Assembly (NCBI GenBank): GCA_033980235.1
Contig: CM067069.1
Coordinates: forward strand, 2,286,255-2,350,254
Source of the DNA: Diadema setosum
Lineage: Eukaryota > Echinodermata > Echinoidea > Diadematoida > Diadematidae
Length of the DNA stretch: 64,000 bases
Reading direction: 5' to 3'
Of this stretch, positions 33,836 through 45,403 are shown piece after piece. The notes beneath the pieces are model-generated. The model saw nothing but the letters and a program-made list of their open reading frames with translations. It searched no databases and had not been told where the DNA came from. The number at the start of each line of letters is the position of its first letter. Position 1 is the stretch's first letter. Made by a program: the position numbers and the translations under genes.

Positions 33836-35013
33836 TATGCCTCCGCCACGAAGTGGTGCCGGAGGCATTATGTTTTCGGGTTGTCCGTCCGTCTGTCCGT
33901 CCGTCTGTCCGTCCGTGGGTCCGTCCGCATTCGTTTACGCGATAACTTGAGTAATATTGACTGGAATTTTACCAAACTTGGTCCAAGTATAAAGTATGGT
34001 GGGACAATTACTTGATTAGATTTTGGGTGAAATCGGAAAAAGGTCAGAGGTCAAAGATCGAGGTCAAACCCTAAAATTTATCTGTTTATATGATAACTCA
34101 AAACTGGATGGAGCAGCTTTCCCCAAACTTGGTCCAAGGATGATGTATGATGGGGCAATTAGTTGAGTAAATTTAAGTGACATTGACAAGAGGTCAAAGG
34201 TCAAAAGGTCAAGGTCAAATGCAAAAAATGTTGCTATTTCCCCCATATCCATGCCATGCCCTAAGGTATTTTCTTGAAACTTAGTGTAGACATGTACTAC
34301 TGCTTAAAAATTCTCCAGAGAGAGTTTTATGTCATAAGGTCAAAGGTCAAAAGGTCAAAGGTTAGGTGAAAATGTTACAATTTCACTTTTCTCGCAAATG
34401 GTTCCATGTATCTTCATGGAACTTGGTACATACGCATGTACTGAGTGGCAGGGATTATCTAGGGAATATAGAGGTCATGGGTCAATAGTCAGGGAGCCAA
34501 AGGTCAAGGTCAACTCAATATTTTACTATTTCCCTCATATACTAGTATACATGTGCAATGCTTGCATTATTATTTTTAAAATTCAATATACAATATGTAC
34601 ATGTATTACCTAATTGAGATTCTCTTGGAAATTTCCTGCCAGAAGGTCAAAGGTCAAAGGTTAAGGGTCAAAGCAAGGTTTTAATGCAAAAAAAATCTAT
34701 TTTGCACTGTTAAATTACACTCTTTCTTCATACCTTTGAAATTACTCAATGCACAAACTTATAAAAGGGTCAGTCAGAAGTAAAAATCCTCAATTCCCCA
34801 AATACATGTACCTGAACTCTTTCATAGTCAATACATAGCAAACCTAGTTCAAGGAAAGTGAACATTCAAGATATTTCTGACAAACCTGTCATTTCAGTAT
34901 TTTGCCAGTTATGTGAAACTGTCATCACACATTTTGAAGACATTGTCCTATACACCTATTGGGAGAATCATGCATTATGGCGGAGGCATCAGTCGCCATA
35001 GCGACATTTCTAG
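33836..35013 (+). mobile_element. Helitron-like (HINE/Helentron-type) element 1
   Basis: The 5' end ATGCCTCCGCCA folds with TGCCGGAGGCAT directly behind it and is repeated inverted (TGGCGGAGGCAT) about 35 bases before the 3' end. Near the 5' end is a GTCC/GTCT microsatellite (about 33883-33925). The 3' end has a hairpin GTCGC-CATA-GCGAC, then ATTTCTAG, then T outside. A short asymmetric inverted repeat, a GTCY microsatellite, internal tandem units and a 3' hairpin plus CTAG without target duplication match the layout described for Helentron-derived HINE/DINE-type elements. Between them are four to five diverged units of about 150 bases, several carrying AGGTCA half-sites. No protein is encoded. 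Confidence 0.75.
34191..34656 (+). promoter_or_regulatory. Array of DR1/AGGTCA nuclear-receptor-type motifs
   Basis: Perfect AGGTCA-A-AGGTCA direct repeats occur at 34191-34203, 34337-34349 and 34644-34656. TCAAGGTCA-type (NR5/ERR-like) sites lie at 34206-34217 and 34501-34512, and single half-sites near 34041-34066. DR1 is the known recognition layout of HNF4, COUP-TF and RXR receptors. Whether any receptor binds here is unknown; the motifs recur because the element is internally tandem. Confidence 0.55.
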
Positions 35014-36671
35014 TTTGTTTTGTTTTTCAGCGGAGCTGTACTCCATAGATACATTTATATTTGATAATATACATCAGGAGGATGAACAGAGTAGTTTTTG
35101 GAGGTAATCATGAGAGTTGGATGAAGAAAAGATGCTGAAAGTATTCATAATGAGGGAAAGATCAATCTCAGAATTACTCTATGCCAGTTTTTAACCCATT
35201 ATGCTTCCAAATTGGACTTTGTATGTGATTTTTTAAACCTCTTTAAACATAATGAGTAAACTTTCGTGATATGTCATGTTTACTTATTGGCTTGATTGAC
35301 GGTGTGACAAGTTTGGAATGTTGAAAAATATTGCAGTGAGTGCTTGTAAGTGCTATCACTTAGTGCAGTAGTTTCTTACAATGTCAACTTTTTTCCTACT
35401 GAAAGCAGTAGTAATTTTTAAACAATTTAGGATGATTTTAGGATGATTGATAGATTGGTGGTTATGTATGAATAGAAATTTTATTGCAGAACTTTTTTTT
35501 TTGCATCAAACTATCCTCTACATACACACATTATAAAGCGGGGGGGGGGGGGGGGGCATTTGTGGCTGTTTGTGAGTAGTCTAGTGATTTCTGATGTGAT
35601 CTTGGTGGTGGGGGGGGGGCTTAAGGATTATGCTGGCAAATCAGGGATGGGGATGGAGAAGGGAAAAAGGATGACCTATTACTGGCAAAATTGGATTGCG
35701 AAGCACATTTAACTCTGCGTTGCACATTTAACTCTGCGTTGTAAGGATATGTCATACCAATACTGAATCTGACTGCGCTGAAGTAGGATTGACATCTAAC
35801 CCTCACTACTGTACCTTCCTCCTCGAAACCTTTGTTGTCATCATAGAAGGCCCCGTCAAAGGGGAAAGAGGGCAAGGGAGAAATCATGTATTCGCAGAAG
35901 TGACCTTCATGTAATTTGGAGCAAGTTTCAGACTGAATTGAATCTAATTTGATTGGTGGGTCGATCGTGAGCTGGAAATTTTTGATTATCAGTAATCGAG
36001 TCATCATGGTTGTCCAAGAAAGCTGCGAACAGATGTGTTAAGCTCTGTGGTTCAGAAAACAGAAAGCAGTTACAGCTTTGTTTTTTGAAAGAGTGTTGTG
36101 ACCCTTCTGGTACAAAACTGATGACTCCATGGTTTGTGTTTATCAACATTTAATAATTAGGTGGTCTCAATTAGCTAAGATTTCTTGTGTTCTGTATGAT
36201 ATATGTGCACAGTAGTTCACAAGATGCCAACTCCTGTGATTTTTTGCTGAATATTCTAATCGACGACCTCAGTCTTTGGTTGATGGTTTGAGAGCATTTT
36301 CAGGAAACTATACCTGAAACATTAAATGATTTAAGTTTACTTCAGTAAACATCTGAAAAATTCTTTCACTTCATTTTGCAGTTGGACAAGCAAGTACGTT
36401 GTAAGGACAGCAAGCGTCCCTAGTATCAACAAAATCTTAACACTTATAATCATATCACAACATATCTTTTATGGCATTAATAGAAATAAAAAGTGCCCTA
36501 TAGCCATGTCTCGGATCAGAAAGAGCTCCAAGAGCTCCAAGAGCTCCACGGCAAACTCTAATTCTTTTCTCTTTTTTTCAGTTTTGTTTGAATCTGACTG
36601 ATTTCACCCTTAAGATGCATCAAACAAAGCTCAGTTAACCCTCTCTGTGCCAGGAACTCTTGACAATATGT
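35014..36671. other. Intron-like DNA; G tracts and two short tandem repeats
   Basis: G runs at 35540-35556 and near 35610-35620. A 19-base unit is duplicated in tandem at 35703-35741 and AGAGCTCCA is repeated three times at 36522-36549. A 128-codon minus frame (36007-35621) spans the duplication and is not recognised. Confidence 0.5.
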
Positions 36672-36918
36672 GAAGAGTTTGTTTGCAAAAACCGATAAGT
36701 CCATATTTGCCAAATGGAGATATTTGCGATTACAGGTCAAGAAAAATAAAGAAAATAATTAGAAAATTTTTGCTTCTTTTGACCATAACTTCAAAAATGT
36801 ACCTTTATATGTAGTGACCAATATATCATTCAAAAGGTATTATTTTGTTCTTTATGACAGACACCATACTTCAAAATCTTCAAAGATGGACTTATCGGTT
36901 TTTGCGAACAAACTCTTC
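36672..36918 (+). mobile_element. GAAGAG mini-element, copy D
   Basis: 247 bases, same family, + orientation, with perfect ATGT duplication (36668-36671 and 36919-36922). Ends intact. Confidence 0.93.
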
Positions 36919-38110
36919 ATGTACAAAATTACTTTGGAGCTTTCTATATTTGGGCCTAATTGGCACTCAAAGCGCATAAAATGTTATATAAATAGTGTAG
37001 TTGTTCAATTCTACATCATTTGGCAATAATGATATAATGTTGCTCTAATAAAATAATGGTTGAGATATATTGCATGAATAACAAATATATATGATTGATG
37101 TCAGGTGTACATAAAGTATAGTTATGTAATATATGACTTAATGATCATCTTTTATCATTAAAGGATTGCCAACATTACCATGAACCAGTCTTTTTTTGTG
37201 CATTGCACAAAAAATGGAATTGCTGATGGTATATTAAGTTGAACAGAGCTCTCACCCATCAATCTATTGCTAATTTTGATGAGCGCAGCTGTGTTTAGGA
37301 GACACATAGTCGATGATTAATTACAAACTGATGACAGGCCTTGGTCAGATTATATTCCCGTTTGGTCATCCAAATCTATGGATTCTCCAGCAAAGAAACC
37401 TATGTGTGGTTCTACATCATGTTTCAGTCCACACCCACTCCCCCAAAATTCTCCTGTTTATTTAGTTTCCGGCCAGCCTTAGACTCGTTATCTTGATTGC
37501 AGCGTGCAATCCCCCCCCCCCCCCCCCCACCCCCGCTTGCTTGGCTAATATATTACTTTGATATGTTACACATTGATGAAGCTATAATGTGTCATTTCGA
37601 TGCAGGAAGGGCATGGGTATACCACACAGAAATAACCGCTGGGGCACTATTTAGGGTGATGCCTACAAACTGTGGTGTGAAGCAGAATGGCATTATGACA
37701 ATTTTGAAAATATCCCATATCCTTTCTTTGTGTGTGTATGTGTTATTATTATTATTATCATTTCTGAGGGTGGGGGCAGGGTAAGTCAGCATGGAATCTC
37801 GCAGCAAATATGCACACAAACTTGAGTCCAAATGAATGTTTTGTTACCTTTCTTCTTGCCATGTACTCCTTGATTTATATCATGTCTTCAAATGTTTACA
37901 AATGGACATATATCTATCTTGCATGTACAGAATGCCATTCTGACAATTGCAGACTCATTTGGGTAAAATATAATACACTGCATGAGTGAGTGTGAAAACT
38001 GCCAAATAGAATTATGGAGATTGGAAATAATTGACAGCTCAATTTCTCTTTTTTTATCTTTTTGATGGGAGACAATACAGACACTAAAAATAAATCATGC
38101 ATATTGCACA
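36919..38110. other. Intron-like DNA; C tract
   Basis: C run at 37511-37528 interrupted once and continuing. Nothing else recurs, and no exon was found. Confidence 0.5.
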
Positions 38111-38372
38111 TTAACCCTTGCTTAATACCAAGGGTAGCTTTTCTTACCAGCTTTCAGTAATCCATGAAAACCTGACGTAGTTGTCAAGTCATCAAGTCCA
38201 CTCAGGTGTATGTCAGTATGCCTATTTAAATGCCATAAGGACGGCCATGATGACACAATAGACATTGTGGGGATAAGGTACTAGTATTAGTTTTCAGACG
38301 TCTGTGCCAGTAGGCAAGGAAAGCACCCACATTGTACATGCACAGTGGAGCACTAAGGACATTGAGGGTTAA
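38111..38372 (+). mobile_element. TTAACCC-family repeat, copy 3
   Basis: Begins TTAACCCTTGCTT and ends GAGGGTTAA: 262 bases with short inverted termini and no A-rich insert. The cleanest copy for defining the family borders. It contains 'CAGGTGTATGTCAGTATGCC' and 'GACACAATAGACATTG' matching the other members. Confidence 0.7.
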
Positions 38373-39393
38373 ACAAATCAGCTTGCCATCTATTTGAATT
38401 CAATGAATTTTCATAACATATTTGTTCTTATATTCTATTTGATGTTTCATCTTGTTTTGTTTACTAAACACTTTCATAAAACTACATAAAAACAACAAGA
38501 GATGAATTTTGAACAAATTCAATGCTCATGCACACATGAGCATTGATATGCAACACAAACTGCATGAAGGCATTGTGGAGCTAATAGCAGGCAGTGAGGA
38601 GGGGGGGGGGGTGACCCTCAGGCCCCCACTTTTTGCACCAATTAAAGGAATACATACATTATTCTGCACCTTGTTGAATGGATCTTTTCATATTTCACTT
38701 TATGAAATATTCTGTCCATTGCACTCATAAACATTCATCATTTGTATAGAATTCACTGCTTCCTTGCATACATAGAGGTAAACATTGCAAGAAACTCATA
38801 CAGCTACTAAAGGTTAATCATATACTCGTACAAAGACTTCACAATTCTGAGAGTGAATGTTTGGTTATTCTGTTATCACAGATAAATGAGTATTGCTCTG
38901 ATATCGTTGCCCTAACTCCCCTTACCAAAACTACCACCCGACTGGAGTAAGTTGCAGAGACAATTATACTGAGCCACTGCTCTCCACCAGGTACTTTGGC
39001 TAGCAACGCCAAGTCTGCTCTTGACCTTTTCATCCAATTTGATATGATCCAGGGTAAGCATCTCAATACCATCATGCACTGTGCAATATTAATATCTTCT
39101 GAGGAGGAGGCACGCACAGAAAACTTCTCCATCCAAGGTTTAATCAGTAACTAAAATTTCTTAATCTCAGCTTAAAGAGCAAGCAAAAACAGAACCCAAT
39201 TAAGTCTCTTGCACATAGTTTGTTCTGGGCAAGATTGTTGATGATATATTAACATTATTATGGAAATCATGACTTGTAGCTACATCTGAGTATCTGACAT
39301 ATTTCTTTAGTAAATCAAAAAGCAAATGGCTCTCTGTCTTTTATAGGTATCTAAAGTACAATTCCTTACAAGCCCCCCTCCCCTCCCTATGAG
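38373..39393. other. Intron-like DNA, nothing specific
   Basis: G run at about 38600-38611. A 97-codon minus frame at 39132-38839 has no recognisable domain. Confidence 0.45.
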
Positions 39394-39397
39394 TTAA

Positions 39398-39482
39398 CCC
39401 CTTGAAGACAGACTGATTTTGCTACAAGATACATTTCCCATAGACACCTGCCCAAGTGTATTCAGGACTCGTCCTCAACGGG
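39398..39482 (+). mobile_element. CCCGTTGAGG 85-bp element, copy 4
   Basis: 85 bases between TTAA at 39394-39397 and 39483-39486. The left end has changed to CCCCTTGAAG; the right end CCTCAACGGG is intact. The right TTAA is also the left border of the next element. Confidence 0.88.
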
Positions 39483-39486
39483 TTAA

Positions 39487-40098
39487 AGGCATAATTCACC
39501 ATTTACAGATGAAACAAAAACCCAGCAGTAGTAATTTAAAATAGTTCTAAAATGTGAGTTAGTGATAGAAACAACCACTGTAAAAATTTGAATTGGTAAA
39601 ATTGATGTTAAGTATTGTTAAATATACAAAATGTGAACAATAGTTATAATAAAAATGTTTCTAGACTAAACCATATACAGTTATAGTTTATTGAGAAAAA
39701 TACATGAAGAGTTTGTTTGCAAAAAACTGATAAGTCCATTTTTGAAGATTTTGAAGTACGGTCTCTGTCATAAAGTACAAAATAATACCTTTTAAACGAT
39801 ATATTGGTCACTACATATAAAGGTAAATTTTTGAAGTTATGGTCAAAAGAAGCAAAAATTTTCTTATTAATTCTCTTTATTTTTCTTGACATTTAATCGC
39901 AAATATCTCCGTTTGGCAAATATGGACTTATCGGTTTTTGCAAACAAACTCTTCACATATATCTCCTTATATTTTAGGCTTTATCGTGAAAGTTTTATAT
40001 GATGGGTTGTTTTGTGGTACAACAGACCTACACATATGCATTAAATGTCATATCTTGAGATTTTTATAAATCACTGTTCCCAAAGGTAAACAGGACCT
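39487..40098 (+). mobile_element. AGGCAT TTAA-family element, copy 2, interrupted
   Basis: Starts AGGCATAATTCACCATTTAC after TTAA 39483-39486 and ends GGTAAACAGGACC before TTAA 40099-40102. Removing the GAAGAG element at 39706-39954 and one 4-bp duplication leaves about 359 bases. These align end to end with the uninterrupted inverted copy at 53386-53746. Confidence 0.85.
39706..39954 (-). mobile_element. GAAGAG mini-element, copy E (nested)
   Basis: 249 bases, reverse orientation, flanked by perfect ACAT duplication (39702-39705 and 39955-39958). It interrupts the AGGCAT-family element. The related uninterrupted copy near 53524-53532 shows the joined flanks without the insert. Confidence 0.95.
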
Positions 40099-40299
40099 TT
40101 AATGTAAAATGAATGATAAAGATGAAGTTTGCAAAGTTTTCACACATGGAGGATAACATGTGTGAGTCATCTCTTGTACTTCACCCACCTCTGACCTTTT
40201 GAGCAGCTTTTATTAATTTCTAACAAGAATCCATCCATGAACATGCCGTCCAGAGATGCATGGGTATGGTTTGTATATTAACCCAAGTATCTCCTCATC

Positions 40300-40640
40300 C
40301 ACAATGAGTTAACAGTTTTAAAGTGGTATCTCATTGGCTCGTAGACTAGGCGGTGATCTGGTGCCGACTTGAGTCTCACTGGTCACAGAGTGGTCATGGA
40401 GATGTCTCTGTGATGTCTCCGCAACATCTCCTGAAGACTAGCCTGGTCTCTGGGGAGTGGTTAGAGAAATGAACTTGCTAGATTTTTGTTGTATAACTTT
40501 TTTCAAGTCTCCAGCTGATCTTGAGATAACTTCATGATTTTGTCTAATTTGCTGCCAAGTTGCAGAGACTACTTTTGTGCACGAGGTCTCCGAGACGTCT
40601 CCGCAACCTTGCAGGTCTGAGTTGGATGAAGTGTATACAT
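40300..40640. repeat. GTCTCC-rich, partly palindromic sequence
   Basis: Many GTCTCC/GGAGAC/GTCTCT motifs on both strands, for example GGTCTCCGAGACGTCTCCGC, along with 'CTCACTGGTCACAGAGTGG'. It looks like a decayed fold-back or subterminal-repeat element, but I could not define ends. Confidence 0.35.
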
Positions 40641-42914
40641 GTTGCCTGTAGAATGATTCAAATACCTAGTTTATCACTTGGAGTTTGCAGGGCTTGATGA
40701 CATTTTCACATGTTAAGTTTTACTAACAGTACATAGTATGCACCCTTTGATGGTAGTGAATTACCATCATAAATGCTGTTTGATGAAATGCACAGTTAGT
40801 TTGCTTGGTTTTAGTGGCAAATATTAATTTTTTGCACTGAACAAACAGGCTCCAGATGGTACATCAAAAAGTACACTCAGCACATTAAAGGGACTTTGGA
40901 AGGCTTCTTAAAGGCAACAGACTATATTTTAACAACTTCATGTTAATTACCAATATTTTCTCCAATGAGGTGATGAATCATCAAAGCAGAGAGTGACACT
41001 GCTTAAAATAAACATGAGTATAGCAGTAAGAATTGCCATTTTTACCGTTGATTTGCACATACTTTGGTGTAAAGATGGGGTTAGATAGCTCATCTTCACG
41101 TTTTTCAAAAGCCTCTGATAGATGCACTTTCTGTTTTTGCATTTTTTTGTTCCATCTGTGAAGTATCAAGAATGTCATTTACTTCATGATGCAAAAATTA
41201 AGATATAATATGTGAGGCACAAAAATCATTTGCATGATTTTGAGCTGTAAAAAGAGCTGCCTATCTACAATGTATATAATACATTGCTTAATTGCCATGA
41301 CACAGATGTAGAAATGATGCGCACAAAGTTTAGTCATTTCATCAATTTTCTCAGTGTTGGAGGTAGTGTCACATCTGTGTCACTTCCAATATATGAGGAG
41401 AATATCTCCACGCTGGCAGTGAATGGCTGCCAGGAAATGGACAAGATGAGTTGAACTGGATTTTTGCGAGGCGACCTGGAAATGTGAGAGGGTTGGTGTG
41501 CCTCCGCATCTATTTCAGTTCATTTTCGTACTTTTTGCGGGGGGTATTGGTATCAGATTTGCCAGATGTCTCGCTGATCTGGGTTGCATGTTCACCGACG
41601 GGCAGCCGAGCACAAGTGCAAAGTGCCTTATTATCCAACAGTATTTAGCGTCACTGTGAATGAAGACATTGTCTGTCAAGCAGATAGGATGAATATTTGT
41701 GTCCTGATAAATGAGTGTGATCATAATCCTCTGAGGACACATAGCCCATTATGTACAGGAACCTGGTTCATCACATGCTATAGAAGTTTATGGATATTTG
41801 ACATACAAAATCAAGCATCACAAGTCACTATGAAGTGTCCCTTGATATTTGTAGCTCTCATCAAATTGTGAAAAACAAATCTACAAGTGTAAAACTGATG
41901 CCTGACTTATCAAAAATGGAAAACATCTAACCTGTCATAATAAGATTTATGGAAAATCTCAAGTGAAGTTATGTTACTTTTGAAAAACAGGACTTTGAAG
42001 TTAATGTCTATTTAAGTGCACCAATTCACTTTTTTTTGTGCATGACACACAAAGAGGATTTTATCTTCATGGTAACCACTGAGGAGAAAATGTACAGATT
42101 ATGTTGATGTTTACCACATTCACTCAGCACATTCTGTTCTTGCCTATGTTAAATTTGCAATGCTGATTCTTTCTCTACTTCAGAGTTTTTTTTTTTTTTC
42201 ATTTTTAAGCACATATTTACTGGCTACATTAGAGCAAAATGGAGACAACCAAGTTATGGTGCAAAAAAAAAATGGTGTTCACACCCTTTAAAATTGCATA
42301 TATTTTGTATGTTTTATGCTTTTAAGTTCTTGATCTGTGTAGAAGGAAGGTTGGTTTTCACAAAATATCCTGACCCAAAAGTCTTTTTTATTGCCCCTAA
42401 ATTCTTATGTTGAAGCCTCCTGGAAAATCTATCTCAGTGACTTATGTGAGTTATGATGTATTAGTCACATGTTTTAAAGGAAATGGGTGAAGCATGAACA
42501 ACTTCAACCATTCATTTTGGTTAGTTTGATTTATAACCTTACCAAATCCAGGAAGAACGAGTATGAAACATTTATTATATGATCACCCAGGGGCAATGGT
42601 AAATATGATATAAGATGATTATGCTCATAATGTGTAGGGATCAGAAGCATGTACAAAAAGTAACCATGTGTATGATGTACGTGACATAGACAGCAGTGAA
42701 AATGGGTCAATTAATGAATTTATGTAGGTAGTTGTCATCAAACATTGAATAGTGTGTAATAAGAAAACATGGTTCGTGATTCTACTAGAGGACAGTGTAA
42801 TATTTTTGTGATTAATTTTTCGGTTTTGTAGCATTTTTGTATTGTCACAACAGGGATTTCATTTACATCTGGAAAATTGATTCCTGAAAATGCTTTTGAC
42901 CAGATATTACACAG
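40641..42914. other. Intron-like DNA, nothing specific
   Basis: AT-rich with short T runs. A slightly GC-richer block at 41440-41640 contains overlapping short frames without splice support. Confidence 0.45.
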
Positions 42915-42957
42915 ATGGGATTTGCCTTAGAGTCCATCCTTGACCCACTGACGATGG
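42915..42957 (+). CDS. Very weak candidate first exon
   Basis: Starts at ATG (MGFALESILDPLTM) right after ACACAG and ends at ATGG|GTAAGA in phase 1, the phase needed for splicing to a phase-1 exon. The CpG-rich block beginning immediately after (42958-43200) is where a first exon and promoter might be. It is only 14 codons long and has a poor acceptor, so chance is likely. Confidence 0.15.
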
Positions 42958-43200
42958 GTAAGATCTGGTTCCGTTTCGGTCAGTTCCGCCTCATTTCACT
43001 CCCGTGACGACTGAGTAAGCCGCGGCCACTTTCTCCTCCTCTACCCACACCATGTGGTCAGCAAAATCCGGCCGAGTTGGCTGTAAGGTCGGGTCACTGA
43101 ACCGTGACGGCGGCCGCTCCACGAGGAAGTTAATCGTTTGCGTCCTGCTACTGTGTAATCATTTCTGCTTCGTGTTCTGAGATGATGTGGATCGAATGCT
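42958..43200. promoter_or_regulatory. CpG-rich block, possible promoter or enhancer
   Basis: A GC- and CpG-dense stretch (including GCGGCCGC near 43110) isolated in AT-rich DNA and not matched by any repeat family in the window. Other CpG-dense blocks here lie in mobile elements or at the gene start, so this one stands out. Regulatory function is an inference from composition. Confidence 0.35.
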
Positions 43201-43811
43201 TCCTCTCTTCTTTAGACTCGTTTTCTCCTTTCTCCTTTCCTTGGAAATTGGAGAGGAGTAGGGTTCATTGACGTTGGCTGGAGCTGTATCACGTTGAGAC
43301 TGTTGGAATTTATAGGCGAGTGTGGCTGTACCACGGGTTATGGAAAGTGTAGCTGTGTGAGTGATGGCTAGGGGATTTGTGTTTGTGACGTAGATATTGG
43401 GTGAACAGTAGTGCTATGTAGTGGAAGTGGATAGTGTAGCTGTGGTATGGTGAGGCAAGGTTTCAAGTTGTGTCATATCTGGTGGATGTGGGATCATATA
43501 CATGACCATGTCATGACTGCACAGAATACATGTTACTTACCTTTGAACTTTGAACTTTATTGAAATAACACCTTTTTGCCCCGTGGGGGCATATAAAGGC
43601 TTAAACGTACATAACATGCAATGTAAACATAGTATCATACTATAACGATATAGAACATATTTACAAATAGTGTACAAAATATATACATGTATATACAGTT
43701 GTCAGCCGTCACTCAATCTGCGAATCAAGGCTTTCTTGGCAGTAAGCAAAATTAATTACTATGTAGTTACTTAAAGGGAAGGTTCAGCAGTGGGGTAGAT
43801 CGAGGGAGGTC
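43201..43811. other. Mixed DNA with a retroposon-like tail
   Basis: From about 43545, 'TTTGAACTTTGAACTTTATT' followed by 'GCCCCGTGGGGGCATATAAA' resembles the start of reverse-oriented retroposon 3' ends, as near 17041 and 24200. Weak evidence only. Confidence 0.3.
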
Positions 43812-44356
43812 TAAAGATGGGTCATCCCTTTTGCATGCAAATTTGTGAAATTTGGTGAGAACACTTAGGTATTGAAGAAAACACTATTTGGAAACCTCCT
43901 GTAAATTTTGAACTCAAGAGGGTCTTTATTTGTTGAGTTAAATTGACTGTTAAAATTCGAATAATTATTTCGTACTACGAAATAATTACAAATCTAAACT
44001 ACTAGTCTAGTTTACAGACCTGTCTGCTGCACTTATGTAGTTCATGTAAGTGGTGTGTTGTTATTTGTCATAGATAACAAAGCAAAAGAAGCTATTCAAT
44101 TCTTCTTTTCTGACAGCTTTAACATGCATATTTTTTATAAGTATCATATTACAACCACAGGAGGATTATATGCAGCTGTGCCTCGTATACAGAATACGTT
44201 ATGGTGAGCATTTGATACATTATTTGAATTTTAACGGCTAACAATCTTCAAATATCACAGAAATGTTATAGCTTTACAATAGTCTTGTCATTCTGGTGGA
44301 GTATATCATGTTCCTTGCTATGTGGGAAGGAATGCAAAAGGGATGGCCCATCTTTA
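43812..44356. mobile_element. Inverted-repeat element with TAAAGATGGG ends
   Basis: The left TAAAGATGGGTCATCCCTTT continues to TGCAT, and the right end is its inverse with one mismatch, giving about 24-base inverted ends 545 bases apart. A perfect 27-base palindrome with 13-base arms (TAATTATTTCGTA) sits at 43962-43988. No coding capacity; class unknown. Confidence 0.65.
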
Positions 44357-44711
44357 ACTGTAGAAATATGACAAATATCAAATAACGTTTCTTGTATTGT
44401 GCCCTTTCAGCACTTAAATCAGACAAAGTTGTAATGGGCACTATGAATAACCTATATTATCATGATTACCATCGTAGTTGTTGCATTTTGATGTGGGTGT
44501 GAAAAGTATTATAATGATTATGACTCTCTAGTGCATTGGCTGTGGTATACCTGTGAGAAGTGTGGCTTGGATAATTGATATTAGACTTGTGTCTGAGTGC
44601 TACCTCAGCCTTGGCTGAACAAGCCTGCATTTCATGAGCCAATTTGTGCATCAGCTGGGAAAACACTGACGCATACATGTGTGCTGATGTGTCCTTATGT
44701 CATTGATTCAG

Positions 44712-45190
44712 GCTGTGTTTATCTAACTTGAGAGAGAGAGAATCATGTTTCAAAATGCATTTGGAATGGTGTTTGTAAGCATTTAAAATGCGATTCTCAG
44801 GGTGCCGCATCTAACTATCATACAATCGTGATTCAAGTGTTGTCACTGCGCGGCTGCTTTACGCTGTTTGACCCGGGAAGTAAAGGTCAACTGCGAACCA
44901 CCAAACATGCCTCATCATTCACACACAAGTAATGGGCAGAGAACACAACCGGAAACAGCTGGGATTTGACCTTGAGATATAAACACATTTCAAAATGGCA
45001 TTGCATTTATCTACTCGCAGAAAGATGATCATGGTTTCAAACGTGTTTCAAAACGCCTTTTGAATGGCATTTCAATTTACCATTTCTAAATGCATTTCAA
45101 AACACAGTTGCGTTTATCTAACCCTGGAAAATGCCTCAAACATGTTTAGGATCGTGGTTCTGCCTCAGAGATATTTTAGATGAACTCACC
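44712..45190. repeat. TTTCAAAA-rich repeat-like block
   Basis: Repeats of CATTTCAAAA(T/C)G-type motifs in one direction, bounded by GTGTTTATCTAAC on the left and GCGTTTATCTAACC on the right, with a CpG-richer centre. Probably a mobile-element remnant with subterminal motif arrays; no inverted ends could be defined. Confidence 0.4.
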
Positions 45191-45403
45191 CTCAGACAAG
45201 TGAGTGGGGTCTAGTTATGTGTACTCATCTTATTGTCTCTCACAACAGTGCGACATCTTTGCCACTTACACTTGTTCTGACAGCTCTCATGGTGTAACCA
45301 TTATTGATATTGTAAATAAATCATATAAGGTACATCGAATGAAGAATATCAACATTTATGATCGTGCTGTTTTCACATCTAATGCTGATATGTCTGGACA
45401 AAT
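45191..45403. other. Short unassigned stretch
   Basis: A 67-codon frame at 45204-45407 ends in the next element and is not recognised. Confidence 0.4.

Noticed and set aside
35621..36007. 128-codon minus-strand frame
   Set aside because: Contains a 19-base tandem duplication and G-rich sequence, with no family match that I know.
16997..43720. Three 'TTTATT…' tails (17041, 24200, 43555) as one LINE family
   Set aside because: Only the first few bases agree and no reverse-transcriptase frame is present, so a shared family is not established.
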